Positions 10,201 to 23,600 of a stretch of 64,000 bases of DNA are shown one piece after another. The first letter of the stretch is position 1, and each line of letters begins with the position of its first letter. The notes below the pieces were generated by a model. The model made no database searches. It was not told the origin of the DNA and worked only from the letters and a program-made list of their open reading frames with translations. This DNA is from Undaria pinnatifida. Lineage: Eukaryota > Sar > Phaeophyceae > Laminariales > Alariaceae. Location: contig JABAKD010000016.1 of the NCBI GenBank assembly GCA_012845835.1, forward strand, positions 18,437,820 through 18,501,819, in the 5' to 3' direction. The translations under genes were made by a program, and so were the position numbers.

Positions 10201-13200
10201 GAGGTGTTAAGGTGTACCAGCCCCAGGTTGTAAGCAACAATCCATTCGAATGGGTCCAAATACAATGCCCGCTTGAGACACGCCACCGCCGCGACGTGAA
10301 GACCCTGTGTATTTTTGGGGGATATACGTTAAACCAGATAGAGGGGAAGGGAGGGAGGTGAGGCTAGATGAAGAACTTGAAGAGACACTTCTTCGAGGGC
10401 AGAAACGTTGATAAGATAGCTGGAACGTTGCACATCTCGGACACATTGGACGCCTATTTCATGATCAAGATGTTTTTGGATATGCAGATCCTTGATCCAT
10501 TATGATTTGCGTGATCTAGATAACGTTTTCCGGACGGGACCTGCATGATCTAGCTCTTGTACACGCGTTTGCCTGGGTATGGTTGAAGGGGTACGGGAGA
10601 GGAACACTCAAGGGTGATTGAATTGGATTCGACGCTCGACAATGTGAGAGATTCGTGCTGTTTATAGATGAAGTTTCTGTTCCGCGGGAGGTCACGGTAG
10701 CTTGCCCTGTCGTTGCCACGGTAGCGCCGTTGTTGCGGCAACCGAGGTAAAATAGCACACAGCACATACGTGGAAGTGTGGTGAGCTTAACGCCATTTCA
10801 ACTGGAAACCCTTTGGGGGGGAAATGTACTTACGTTTAGTAAGGGATTTGGGGGCTCTAAAGGGGTTAAACTTATTATTACCCATCCACCGGAGAATAAG
10901 ATAAAACAAGTAATCGTTTGTGTTCAGCATACGTGTGAAAGAGCCAGGCGTCGAGCTGCGAGATTGACCTCACGGCGTTGTTCTGATGGGCACCTCAGTT
11001 GTTGCTGTTGTTTTCGCGTTAACTCATCGCCATAATCTAGTCCGTGGTCAAAGAGCATATTCCAATCACTCTGAGGTGAATCACTTATCTCAGGAAAAAA
11101 TTATTACAAATAGAAATGACACTAAAACTGTACACCTAACTGAAGCTAGTTAATGTGTACTCTGCTGAGCGTGCGCACGTGAAAATAAACCGTTTATATC
11201 CATCTCGTCTAATCACACGACGGCGGTTCGCAGACGACGCAATTGGGGACATGCCAAACCGGTCAGAAGTATTACGTCCTTAGATCTAGTTGCTCAGCGG
11301 TGGTTCTGCGCTGGCGCAAATGGGGACAGGCCTCTCTGCCTTTTTAAACGACTTTTCCACCGGGCCAATTTGTCATTTTCTCGGCATGCCGCACAGCCAT
11401 TGTTTTTACGGGCAAACTGCAGTACGACTACGCTCTGAAATTCCTACCACATTAGCCCCCCCAGGGCTAGAGTATGTTGTTACGCGCAAAGCACAACAAT
11501 AGAACCATGAGTCGGCTGATTGTAAGTCGCCGACTACAGTAGTAGTTATTTTCTTTACTACAGCTATTATTACAGTTTCTTGATTAGAGAAAGTCGTCAA
11601 ACGTATTTCACAAGAGGACAATGAATTGGCTGAATTTAAGTGCCCAACTAGTTAGTAGTGGCTGAATATATGTGCCCAACTAGGTAGTAGTTGGATATAT
11701 ATTGCGGTTAGGTAATTGCGATTAAATTGGCTTACTTCGCGGTCCAAATATGAACTACCCGTCAAGTCTAGTCAACCCATAGCCCCACGAAACAGTACTA
11801 TCGTCCTGCTGACCATGGTAGCACCCAGGGGAGTCTCTTGCTCTATTGTCACTATATAAAACTCGTGTTTTTCGAAAAACTGATGACGTAGTTTTAGATG
11901 ATCATACCTTGGATTCAGTGTGCAGTTGCACACCTCGTGCGAGAACGACATAGAGCGCTGCAAGCAACAAGGCCTGCGTCATAGTTTAACTGTGTCGCCG
12001 TCGACTATCATCGCTGAGCTTGTTAGAACGAACGAGGGTCCGTATCGACGACGGTCACATATCTTCCTGTGCCCTCCCGAGCCTTTCCATTGTGTACAAC
12101 GTTTGGAGATGTGTATTAGTTAAAAAGCCCTGTTTTTTCATCTCGCTCCAGCAGATTTAACAATGTGGCGGTGTGGACCTTGGAGGGTACTTTTTACGCT
12201 TTCTCATTGGCCGAGGGCTGTGTAGTGGTACGTAAATCGGAATAATAATTTTGAAAAATCGAAAAGCGGCGTAGCCGCGTTTCTCGCCCGTTTTTGGCCC
12301 GTTTTGGGTCCCGGTTAGGGTTGGGGTTAAGGTTAGGGTTAGGGTTAGGGGTCGGGTCGGGTATACGTCCGTACGTCGATCCCACCAGGAAGTGCGTCCT
12401 AGCTCGCAAACGCGAACAGCCCGCCGGCCTAAAGATCCGCGCGACCAGATCGTTAGGAGAGTTTTTTTCGTGTGGCTGCCAACAAAATCTTGCGGGAATA
12501 ATTTGGACAACACGATCTATGAATGTTCCAGTAATTTTCCGATGGCATGATACATGTTCACACATACCGGCATGATACAGTAGCAGTACTACGCGGCGGT
12601 CTCTGTGGTTGTACCACCGGTAGATACACACTGCTGCTGACGCTGCAATACAGGAAGAGCACAGCCCTTGCCTTGCTGCTTCACGACGACGAACCAGGTA
12701 CAAGCTACTATTATCACGAATGGGCTCGGATATGATGGCATCAGCTTTAGCTTTCGTTCTGCCCGTACGAGTACACGTCCTTCAGCCGTCAACAGCAACA
12801 ACAGTACTCATACTGCTGTAGAAGTAGCGCCGCACGACAACTGCCGCATGACCACTTTTGTGCGAGGACTGCTGTACGATTGTTAATAGTCACTTGCTGT
12901 ACTTGCTCAGGCAGTGTTTCCCACGTTGTACGTAACGGTGGTTCAACCATTGACAATTCTCGAAGAACCACGGGGTGACAGCGTGTACCTGGTAGACTGT
13001 AGACTATGGCACGGATATTGCTAGCGAAGTGCAGATGCTCCCAGTACTGGGCACCAAATGTTTGTACTTTCGGGGAGGGAAACGATGGAGGAGGTAATGG
13101 TATCACTGGCGGTATTTGGGAGGATTCCGTTGATTCCGTTGATGCTTTAAACCTAAATGTCAGTAACTACGACTTTACGTCAACAAGGTACCGCTAGTCT

Positions 13201-16200
13201 ATAGTGCTATCGCCAACTTCAATACTGCGATATCCTGCATGATGACCTACAATAGGCGCTGCTATTCCTTCACCGCATCTGTTTCGTATTTCGTTGATGC
13301 AACATGGTAAATTCAAATTATGGCCGCTTCGCCATTGGGGCGGAAGTCCCTATTAATAATATCAAACCAGGTATCATTCACGAGGAACGTTGGGAACGCG
13401 CCACCGATGTGCTACGGACAGGTGGAAAGTTGGACGCATAGGACACTAACGATCTAGATTATCTAGCTCATATGCCTGTCGTTATGGTATATTGTGAAGG
13501 ATCCATTTGGTACAGATCCAACCCAGGAAATATATGCAGAGCGTACGGCCCCCACCTGGCCACATGGTCTAGGCCATGCAGATTATATAAACCTGGGATA
13601 CTTCTGCCCTGAAAGACACAGACCATGCATGGCGATCTGATATGTCCGACTAGTGCAAAAGATCAGGAGGGCTCACAGCTGATACGAAGATTTTTTGTTT
13701 TTACAAAAAAACGTTTAGTTTCTTGACCCGAGAAACGTGGCGGGCTTGCCCGTTGTACAGACAGAGCTGAGGTGGTGAGGCTATCAGCAGATAGATGGTA
13801 AAAAACATTATGCATATATATAGTAAGCTCCCTCATCGGGCATCCATGCAGATATCAAGCACGTATGGGAGCAGTGCAGTAGAGAACTAAAAAAGTAGAC
13901 GAGTCGTGGAGTAGTAGAGAGCGGCTACAGCAGCAGAACAGAGTCTGCCTAGCCGGAAATATCCCGCAAAGCCAGCCTAGTGTTGGAACTCCCAAATATC
14001 CCCAAACCGTTGTCATTGCTGCATCCTTGTACAATCACGATCAACAGCCTACCTGCTTTGAAACTGATACGGCATGACGCCATATTGTCATGTCCTCGAG
14101 GTAATACGAGTCAATGAAAAATACTCTCCCTGCACTACTGGCTTGTGACAGAGATAAATATTGCAGTGTCGCAGTCCCTGAAAGTCACTCCGAAAACCAA
14201 GAGTCACAATCCAGGAGCAGCATCCAGGATGAAATATTCGGAACCTAATACCCTGGTATCTCAAATCCTATTACCAACGTTCAACGTCTGAGAGCCAAAC
14301 TTCAAAGTTCTTTAACATCAACCTGGTATTCAGCACTCAGCTGCCGTAACTAGTAGTGGTTTTAGTCCACAGTAATCAAAGGGACATCAGCTGGTGAAAA
14401 AGGGTTAAAACAAGTGTAATATCAATAGTTCAGCAGTCCCAAATTGCGAATCTCCAATATCAATCCGGTAATTCGCACTCAGATGCCGCAACAGTGGTAT
14501 AAGTTGTTTGTTGATCCCTACGAAGCGTAGAGGGCTTACCCGTTGAGCTGACAACATTGAGGTGGTGGAGTCACCGGTATGAAGACAAGAAAAAGACGTA
14601 CAAATATATACTCCGGTATTAAATTGCTCCTGGCCAACGCGCAGCGTGGAGAGGAGAAGATTCACTCGGTAGAAGAAGCACAACGAGGAGTAACGGCGAA
14701 ATAGGAAATAGCCAAATAATTCCACCATCCTGATATACCGCTACGATGTAGCCAACCTATCACTGGAAACCCCTACTATACTCAACCGTCATCATATCCG
14801 TATAATATCTAAGCATACCAGGTACAATCAACAGCCTCCCTGCTTCGTAAATTATACGGCATGATGCTATATTATTATATTTTAATATCATCAGGGTAAA
14901 ACGATCTAATGAAAAATACGTGCAATCAACATCTTCCCAGTACTACTGTGACAAGAAAGAAATATTGCAGCACCATAGTCCTTCGAAAGCACTCCATAAA
15001 TCTAGAGACACAATTCAGGGACATTATTCAACATCAATTTTCGCGAACCTAAGATCTAATTCGTAAAATCCTAAGTCCAGAAACAAAAACTCAAATCCAA
15101 AATCCATAGACCAAAAACTCAAATCTGAAATCCAAATCCAAAAAATCCAAAAACTCAATCATCGGCCTTTTAATCAGCACTCAACCTTCCTTATAAAACG
15201 GTTGTCAGCTCCATAGAATAGGGATGCCGACAAGTGTGATCGGACAGCAGTTGCGAGACTCACTTTTGAATTAGACAAACGCCTTCCGGCGGGGTACATA
15301 CAAAAAATCCATTCAGATTCCAAATGCTCGAATCCAGAGCAAAATAATGTCATACTAGGCAACGCAATCGTGAACAAGTTTTATTTCAAAGGTCAAGAAA
15401 CAGTTACTTGCCTCCCTAACTACCATGCACTCTTAAAATACCAAAATCCAGCTAATATATGCAGAATAACCCGTCAAGAAACAATGAAAATCAGCTCGCG
15501 AAAAAGTTAGTCGCCCTCGGGTTCAGACGTAGCGAACTCGTCGAGTTTGAGACCTTTTTCCTACTTGACGAGCCATAATTTTCGGAAGTGGTCAAGCGAA
15601 TCCTACCCCGCACAAGCGGTAACAGATGGGCTTGACCCCTCCTTGAAGGATATAAACTAAACGATTTGGCTCAGCTGGGTCTCATTACGGGGCTAGTTGA
15701 GAAAACCGTAGACTGATTACGCAGGGATGACCCCGGGTAGTTTACCAAAAACCGTTGCCGTCCCCAAGTCCCAAAAATCTCATACTTCATTGTCAAACAG
15801 TAAAAATAACGAACCTAGCGTACTAAATCATGAGATACTCTACCATTCTAAAAAATCAATTGTTCCATCACAAAATCCCGGTGAATCGAAAATACCAGCT
15901 GCAGTCTTCCAGTGTGCCTTTCTCGGTGAAGTCGTGTTCCTAGCCACCGCTCTCACTTCATTCGCAATGTCCGGACGTGTCTGGTTAGCTAGCCACATCA
16001 AGCGTCCGACCAGCTCGCGAAAAAGGCCAGTCTGTTTAAGACCTTCCTCGAGCGGGTTTTTCCTACCCGAACTAACGCATATACCACCATTCACCGCAAA
16101 CCCCGCAAAAAAATATAAAATCCCGCAATATGTCACTATATATCAGAGTTGACTCGACAACTGTTTGATGCCGGTATAGCACGAATTCAACCGCGTGTTT

Positions 16201-19200
16201 CTTTCTGTTTCAGAGTACGGATAGATCAGCGCGCAAACGCCTCGATACACGTGACGAGATTTTTATATCGAGGGGCAAATTATTCCGCATGTTCCTTCCC
16301 GGGAGAGCGACACATAGTATCACAGTGCTGCAAGAGTGTTAGTCCATGCTGCTACTTGATAAGCTACCGCGATACAGAAATAACGATCCTTCAAACTGTT
16401 TGGCAACCTTGACTAAAGCGCGTATATAGGATACGGTGTCAGGTAAACTCCATAACAAACGCAGGAATGTTGACTGCTTTCGTCTGTACTCAAAATGCTC
16501 GTATACTGCGCACATAAAATGTTTGATCACCTAACTGTGGAGTATAAGAACTTCATAATCTACCCATTCCCCCTGCTCAATATTGTTTTTTTGGTCCGGC
16601 ATACAGCAGATACCGCTGATCATAACACTCTGCACACGCGCATGATAAGGGCGAGGGAATCAAGGGGGCGATCTAACAAAAAAAGGCTTGAACATAATCA
16701 AAATCCTATCATCAATCATTGTCAAGCAAAGCACGTCATACTACAATATCATATCCATCCTACAGTAGGCATAACCGGGACAAGATCAGGGTGGAACCTC
16801 CAGTTTTTAACGAGAAAAACACATCCCGACATTTCCATCACATATTGCATCATAACACGTGAGTAATACTGTATCTCCTTACTTCCGGTTTCTTCATCTC
16901 GTGTACCGCACTATGCTAGATCGCTGTTGAGGTTGACAACCAGCTATTCTGGAAGCAACCCGCATTGTATAAGACAACCAAACTACCACGTATGTTGTCA
17001 TCATCTCTCGTGCGTACCCGAAATATAATACTACTGGTACTAACAATACCCGTCATCATCTCCCGGGCGTACCTTAAATATAATACTACTGGTACTAACG
17101 ATACTCCTACAGCCATCAGCTGTCACCAATTATCTGTAAAACCGGATGACGTACGATATCGTACCAGGAATTGTGTTAGGAAAATCCACGGCACAAAACT
17201 GAAATCAAATATTATGTTTCGGAGATGGCGAATTCGTTCTCAATTCCTTTCTTCTTTGGTGCGTGAGGGAAGATGGTTGATTGAAAATGAACCAAACTTG
17301 TTGTTGTTGACCTCACATTAACTCGCATAATCAAGTCCGTGGTCACAGGACAGGTTCCAGTCACTCTGGAGATGAGGAATACCCCAGAGAAAGAACAGAA
17401 ACAAACCAAAGGTGGTACACGCATATATCACAGCTGACGCAATTCATGCCTCCACCAGAAATATATAAAAGTGAAATCGGGAGTCAGCCTACGATGTGCC
17501 AGCTCCATGCTGGTGCATACGTCTCATTACTCGCGCCAGGAAAAACCGACTATACCGCTTGCCATCCAAGGAAGACTACCACGTATATATTGCACGTAGT
17601 ATCTATCACTACGCACACGCACGACAGACGTAAGTCAATTGGAAAAAGAAGCATAGAGAAGAAAAGAAGATAATGGAAAGGAAAGAAAAGACCAGGAAGC
17701 GAAAAAACGAAAAAGAAAAGAAAAGAAAAGAAAAGACAAGAAAAACAAGAAAAGACAAGACAAGAAGAGGAAGCAAGGAAAGGAAAAAAGAAAAAACATG
17801 TCACTAGCAGACCCTAAGAACTGACTAAAGACGGCATTAGGCCCATAAAAGGTATCGAGTGCATCATCAATGGCACTGGGGAGAGAACGCAACATGGTGA
17901 AGAAATCAGGGCGGTCTTACGCTATCTTGTGACGGCCATTGGAAGGCCCACAAATTCCAAGACGATGATGGCCAGACCCAGACTTCAGTCTTTTGGGCAT
18001 GACGCCCCCTTCCCCCGCCGCCCCCCCCCCTCCCCCGCCGCCCCCCCCCTCCCCCCTGCCCCCCCCCCCCCTCCCACCTGCCCCCCCCCCCCCTCCCCCC
18101 TGCCCCCCCTCCCCCTCCCCTCCTCCCCCCCTCCCCCCTCCCCCCCTCCCCCCTCCCCCCCTTCCCCCCTCCCCCCTCCCCCCTCCCCCCTCCCCCCCTC
18201 CCCCCCTCCCCCCCTCCCCCCTCCCCCCATCCCTCCCCCCCTCCCCCCGGCCGCTTAGAGATGCCGACGGTGGATGGCGCTGCCGCAGCCTTTGCGCGTC
18301 GCTCTGCAGCTTTGCGTCTCTCTTTTTCATGCCAATTCCGCATGAACAACTCGGCTCCCTCCTCTACTCGTCGAAACCATCTGCCGGCCTTCTGATGTGC
18401 CTTTCGCCACCCTTCGAATTTCATTCCAAAGACCGACATATCCTCCTTCAGAACAGCCATCCAGTCCTTCTCCTGCCCCCCTGAGTGGCCCCTACCCCCA
18501 ACAAGTTCCCCAAACATCACCCTCTGGGGCAGACGCTCCTCCCCCCTACGTGCTACGAATCCCGCAAACGATATCCTCCGTTTGCGCACTATCGCCTCTA
18601 TGCTCTCGGGAGCTGTCTTGGCAAGCGCGTCGGCGTACGATAGGGTGTGGTCGTCGCCCTTCCGTTTCCGCCATCCGAGGCATAGGAGGAGCATGGAGTG
18701 GTGAACCCGTCTTAGACTGTCATAGTCAGGCTTGTTCGGGCTCCACGTCATGCAACCGTAAAACAGTGTCTCGACCACCTCAGCTTTCAGCAACCGCACC
18801 TTAAACCGTAAGCGCACACCCGGGCGATCATAAATTTCCATCTTGTACCGCTGGAAGCACGCCCAGACCCTCTGAAGACGCCGCGTTATTTCAATGCTAA
18901 GGGCTCTGTCTGCGGTGATAGCCCCGCCCAAGAACACAAACTCGATTGTTTGTTTGTATACCTGGCCGGATGCATTGATTGTGAAGGACACCTTCCCCCC
19001 GCCTTTGGTTTCCAGGCACATTATCTCTGTTTTTGCCTCGGAGGCCGTAAGCCCGAACGACGAGCACGCAGTCACGATCACCGTCATCATCCTCTCCAGC
19101 CCTTCTGATGATCGCGATACGATGCCCACATCGTCCGCGTACAGCATACCCCACGATCTCTGCACCTCCTTTCCCTCCTTCCCCTCCACCCGTCGACTTT

Positions 19201-20603
19201 GCCTGTGCGTGAAGCGCCCTTTTTCTCGCCTTTCTCCTTTCGTTGGAGCTGCACCATGTTGTCCGGAATGACTGCATCAGCGAGGAAGCGTTTCTCGGCC
19301 ACACGCAGTACCGCCGTGAAAAACATGTTGAACAGCAGTGGCGCGAGCACGCATCCTTGCCTGATACCTTGCCCCAAATCGAACTTATCTGAGCACTTTT
19401 CATCATCCAACCGCACGCATGCTTGCATGCCCTCGTGGAATTGACGGATGACGGCGAGCATTCTCGGTGGCACGTCAAAACGAGCAAGGACATGCCACAA
19501 AAGGGTTCGGTCGACGGAGTCATATGCTTTGGTGAGGTCGATAAAGCACAAGTACAAGGGGGTGTCCTTCTTCCGTGCCAGTTCCTGCAGTTGTCGTACT
19601 ACGAACATCATGTCAACCGTCGAGCGTTGGGGTCTGAAAGTACCACACTGCTGTACATACGACAGACAGAAATACGGCTGTCGCAAGCAAGCGCTAGCTA
19701 CTGCTGACATAATCTATTCTCAACCCGCCAAGCATCCTGCATCCTGTGCCTGGTAACCTGTTGATCAGCAGAGCTATCATACCACAAGTAATCACATTTG
19801 CCGGTGGTTGGGGCAAGGGGGCCTGGGAGACAGGCACAAGAATTTATCCTGCCCGTCCCTCTGCCCAAGCTACTCTGTCCTTTGCTATGATTTAACGCGA
19901 AAAACAAAGTCGTAATATAGACTATACGTATTGTACTTGTAAAAAAAAAAAACGAAAGTCTTAACCGCAAAGAATGCGAAAGAAAATTATCATCTCAGCC
20001 GCAAAGAGTAACATGTCATCGCTACGTCAGTTAAATACTGCTGTTGTAGACTATAGTTAGCAGTATCATATGTCGCGACAGCATTTCATATTATGTATTT
20101 TCACACAGCAAAAGTCCACTACCTGCTGTATTACTTTAGAATCAAGACAAACCCCAGACAGAAACAATAGTTCATGACATGGGGCAGGATTCTCCACCTA
20201 CCTGGGTGTCCGTGCCTCCCACACCCAGCGTCCTCTACCGCAACCAGCCACCTTGTGCCGACCCCAACCCGGGCCCACATATCAACGGGCTCAGCAGCCG
20301 GCGCTCCCACGGAGCACGACAGATACTGCTCGTAATTTATTTCACAACCAAATATTCGAGCCATCCCTTCTCCCCCGTCTCAAATTGCTCCTGCTGCCCC
20401 TGCGGCTGCTGCTGTGCAGTGCTCTCGCTCCAAGTCTCAAGCAGTGGGAATACGAGCTGTGACGTCCAAACAGGGGGTGGTGCCGCGGGAGGTCGCAGCT
20501 GCTGCTGCTGCTTCAATGGCAGCTGCAAGAGCTCCTCCTGCTCTTCCCCTCTCGTCTCTAACTCCACCTCATCTCTGCAAGACACAACCACCTCCGTCTT
20601 GAA

Positions 20604-20658
<55 letters not shown>

Positions 20659-23600
20659 GCAGTGCTCTCACTCCCAGTCGCAAGTAGTGGTACTACGAGC
20701 TGTGACTCTGACCTGGCCACGCCCGCTCCCCTCTCTTGTATCTGACTTCGCTGCGATCGCCTTTGCTCCTCCTGTCGTGAAGAGAAGCTTGAGAGCTCGA
20801 GGAGGAGTTGCGAGTACTCGCGAATGATGAGTTCGATTTCCTCAATGCAACCTTTGATTCGGTAGAACTCGTCCCATCCTGCCGAAATCTGGTCTATGGT
20901 CCGGAAACCATAACGGAAACTACCCTCGATTTCTTTCTCGCGTTGGTCCCGTATTACGAGCAGCTCTTCCAGCTCCCGGATCTTGTCCCTTTGAGAGGTC
21001 CCCGCTCTCTCTGCCAACGCTTTCACATCCCGGTCCACAACGCCCATATTTACCTCACCCTCAGGCATGGTTCGAATAAGGCACCCAGCTCGTTCTCTTT
21101 CACAGGGAGGGCTGTTTTTGTGATATCTCCAGCGAACTCTCTTCCACAGAAGAGCCCACGTCACTCAACACCCTTTGCTTCGAGCAGGGAAAGTACAGCG
21201 TACGGGACGCGATAATTGTCGTGTTCGTTGGTCCCTACGAAGCGTAGAGGGCTTACCCGTGAGCTGATAACAGTGAGATAGTGGCGTCACCGGTATGAAA
21301 ACAAGTAAAAGGCGTACAAATATATATATATATATATTAAGTTGCTCCTGGCCAAGGCGCAGCGCGGAGAGGAGAAGACTCACTCGGTAGAAGAAGCACA
21401 ACGAGGAGTGACGGCGAAATAGCCAAAATAATTCCACCATCCTCATATACCGCTACGATGCAGCCAACCTATCACTGGAAACCCCTACTATCCTCAACCG
21501 TCATCATATCCGCATAATATCCGAGCACACGACCAACATAGTCTAAGTCCACAGTGATCAAACGGATGAGTGTAAACAACTACTATGGCGAAAATTTTAC
21601 ATCGATTATTTCTCTCTTTAACCGGGATCTCCGACGCCAACAATAAAAACCATCCACTATGGGACCAGAAATCATCGTTATTCTTGGGTTCAGAAATAAT
21701 CGAGGCCAGAAATCAGCGGATCTTGTTGTTGTTGTTGTTCTCACATTAACTCTCGCATAATCAAGTCCGTGGTCACAGGATAGGCTCCAGTCACTCTGGA
21801 GATGAGGAATACCCCAGGGAAAAACACACACAACCCAAGGTGGTACACGCATATATCACAGCTGACGCAATTCATGCCTCCACCAGAAACATATAAAAGT
21901 GAAATCGGGAGTCAGTCTACGATGTGCCAGGTCCATACCGGTGCATACGTCTCATTACTCGAGCCTGGAAAAACTGACTATTGTTAAGGAATTAGTGGGG
22001 TATTAGTCTGTTTGACCACTTGCAACTGGTTAACCAATAGCTTACCCAAACTAAGCCTTATAACACTCTCCCCCCCTGAAACGGCTATATTGTTGCGCGG
22101 GGCTGGACATGATGGCCGAAAAGATCAAGTTTTTGCAAGACCATCGAGCAGTGGGGCTCATTATGTCGTCGCCTCGTCCAAGCACACGCAAACGCATCGG
22201 TCGAGGCGTGCGCAACTTTGATTCCGCTGTTGGGGACAGGGAGAAGCAAAACGCCGTGTCACCTGGCACCTACGCCAAATTTACGCAGAACCCAGCCATG
22301 AAAAATCACCTTTTGAGCTCTGACAACGAGCTTCTGGCTGAATCCAGCCCTCTGAACCCAGTGTGGGGCATTGGTCTCCGGGCGGATGGTCCCAGGGCCA
22401 ACAACCCATGCCAGGGGAGAGGAAAAACTTGCTCGGTGAGGCACTTCCTGCCGTTCGCGCAGCTATTTGCGACAATGAGACCGGGTCGGCGCACCCGGCC
22501 TCCCCTAGTCGGTTCCGCACCTCCACTGCGAGTGCAAGAACCAAGAAATCTCGTCCGCGCCGCAACCGGACCGTTCACACGGCCAGCGCTCGCAAAGCTT
22601 CCCCTTCGGCGTTTCCGACCTATTTCTCGGGCGCGTTGGCCAAAGAAAAGCCGTGAAGTTGTGGAGATAGCTTCTAGCGTCGGCCCTGACCTTGCGATGT
22701 CAGAACACTGCCCCTGTTTCGTCGAGGGTACTGTGACGCTGGACGACGTTTTGTTCACTATGAAAATCGCGTATATCAGTCGAGCAACGCTCGACTCGGA
22801 GAGGCACTGGACTCCTAAAGATTTGGGGACCGGCAGCATTGCTTGGGTTCCCAAACGCCTCCGAGGATAATGAAGGGAACAAAGTTCCGCATATCCTCCG
22901 GCCACAAGACACAGGAGAGCATTGGCAAAGTGGGGACCCTCAATGCACGAGTCCAGCGGTAGCTTGAGTTCGTCACCGCGTTCGATTGCACACTCAAGTA
23001 CCGCAAAGGCAGCGCCAAGGGCATCGCCGATTTTTCCGGCCCGTTTTCCAGAGCCCGCTACGGAGTACGACCGCAGTGGCTTGAAAAAAATCAACCTCGT
23101 GGGGTTGACAAGCCTCAACCCCGTTGGAGATAGCGGTATCTACCTCCTACGGACCCGCGGGCTGCGCGCTCCCCCCTCGCCGATCCCAGGAGTCGGTTCG
23201 GGTGGACTCGCGCCCCTCGCCAAAAGCACTGTCTTGGGTGGGCTCGTGCCCCACACCGAAAGCACTGCTTTGGGTGGACTCGAACCCCTCGCCGAAAGCA
23301 CTGTCTTGGGTGGGCTCGTGCCCCGCACTGAACATGCTGCCTTGGGTGGGCTCCCTCTCACCTCTACCGCGTTTCACGATTTTCGCACACACGAGCCACG
23401 TACAAGGATTGACGGCCTTTCTGTTTCCCCGGGGAGATTCGTCGCTCGTGTTTCTGCCTCCGTCGCCACTACCGAAGGCTGTACCGGCCGCGGGTCGATT
23501 TCACCTGCCGCCGACACTGTTTTCGCTTCGGTTTTTGCCATACCCATCGAGGGCGGCACGGGCTCGGCAGAAGCCCTGGCTGCAGCGACGCCCATCGCAC

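Larger units (their letters stand above)
17286..19640 (-). mobile_element. LINE (non-LTR retrotransposon), 5'-truncated, with 3' UTR
   Basis: The minus strand carries a reverse transcriptase coding region (19640 to about 17906), then about 640 bp of 3' UTR, ending in a short (CAA)n tail at 17287-17296. The 3' UTR is defined because it recurs without the RT at 25866-25436 + 21984-21720 (-), 54419-55150 (+) and 63690-64000 (+). Each copy starts at a different 5' truncation point and ends in the same (CAA)n, which is the pattern of target-primed reverse transcription. Confidence 0.85.

Noticed and set aside
22306..23118. 270-codon minus-strand ORF
   Set aside because: It overlaps the NADAR frame on the opposite strand and shows no domain. 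It may be an artefact of GC-rich sequence, though it could belong to a minus-strand element.
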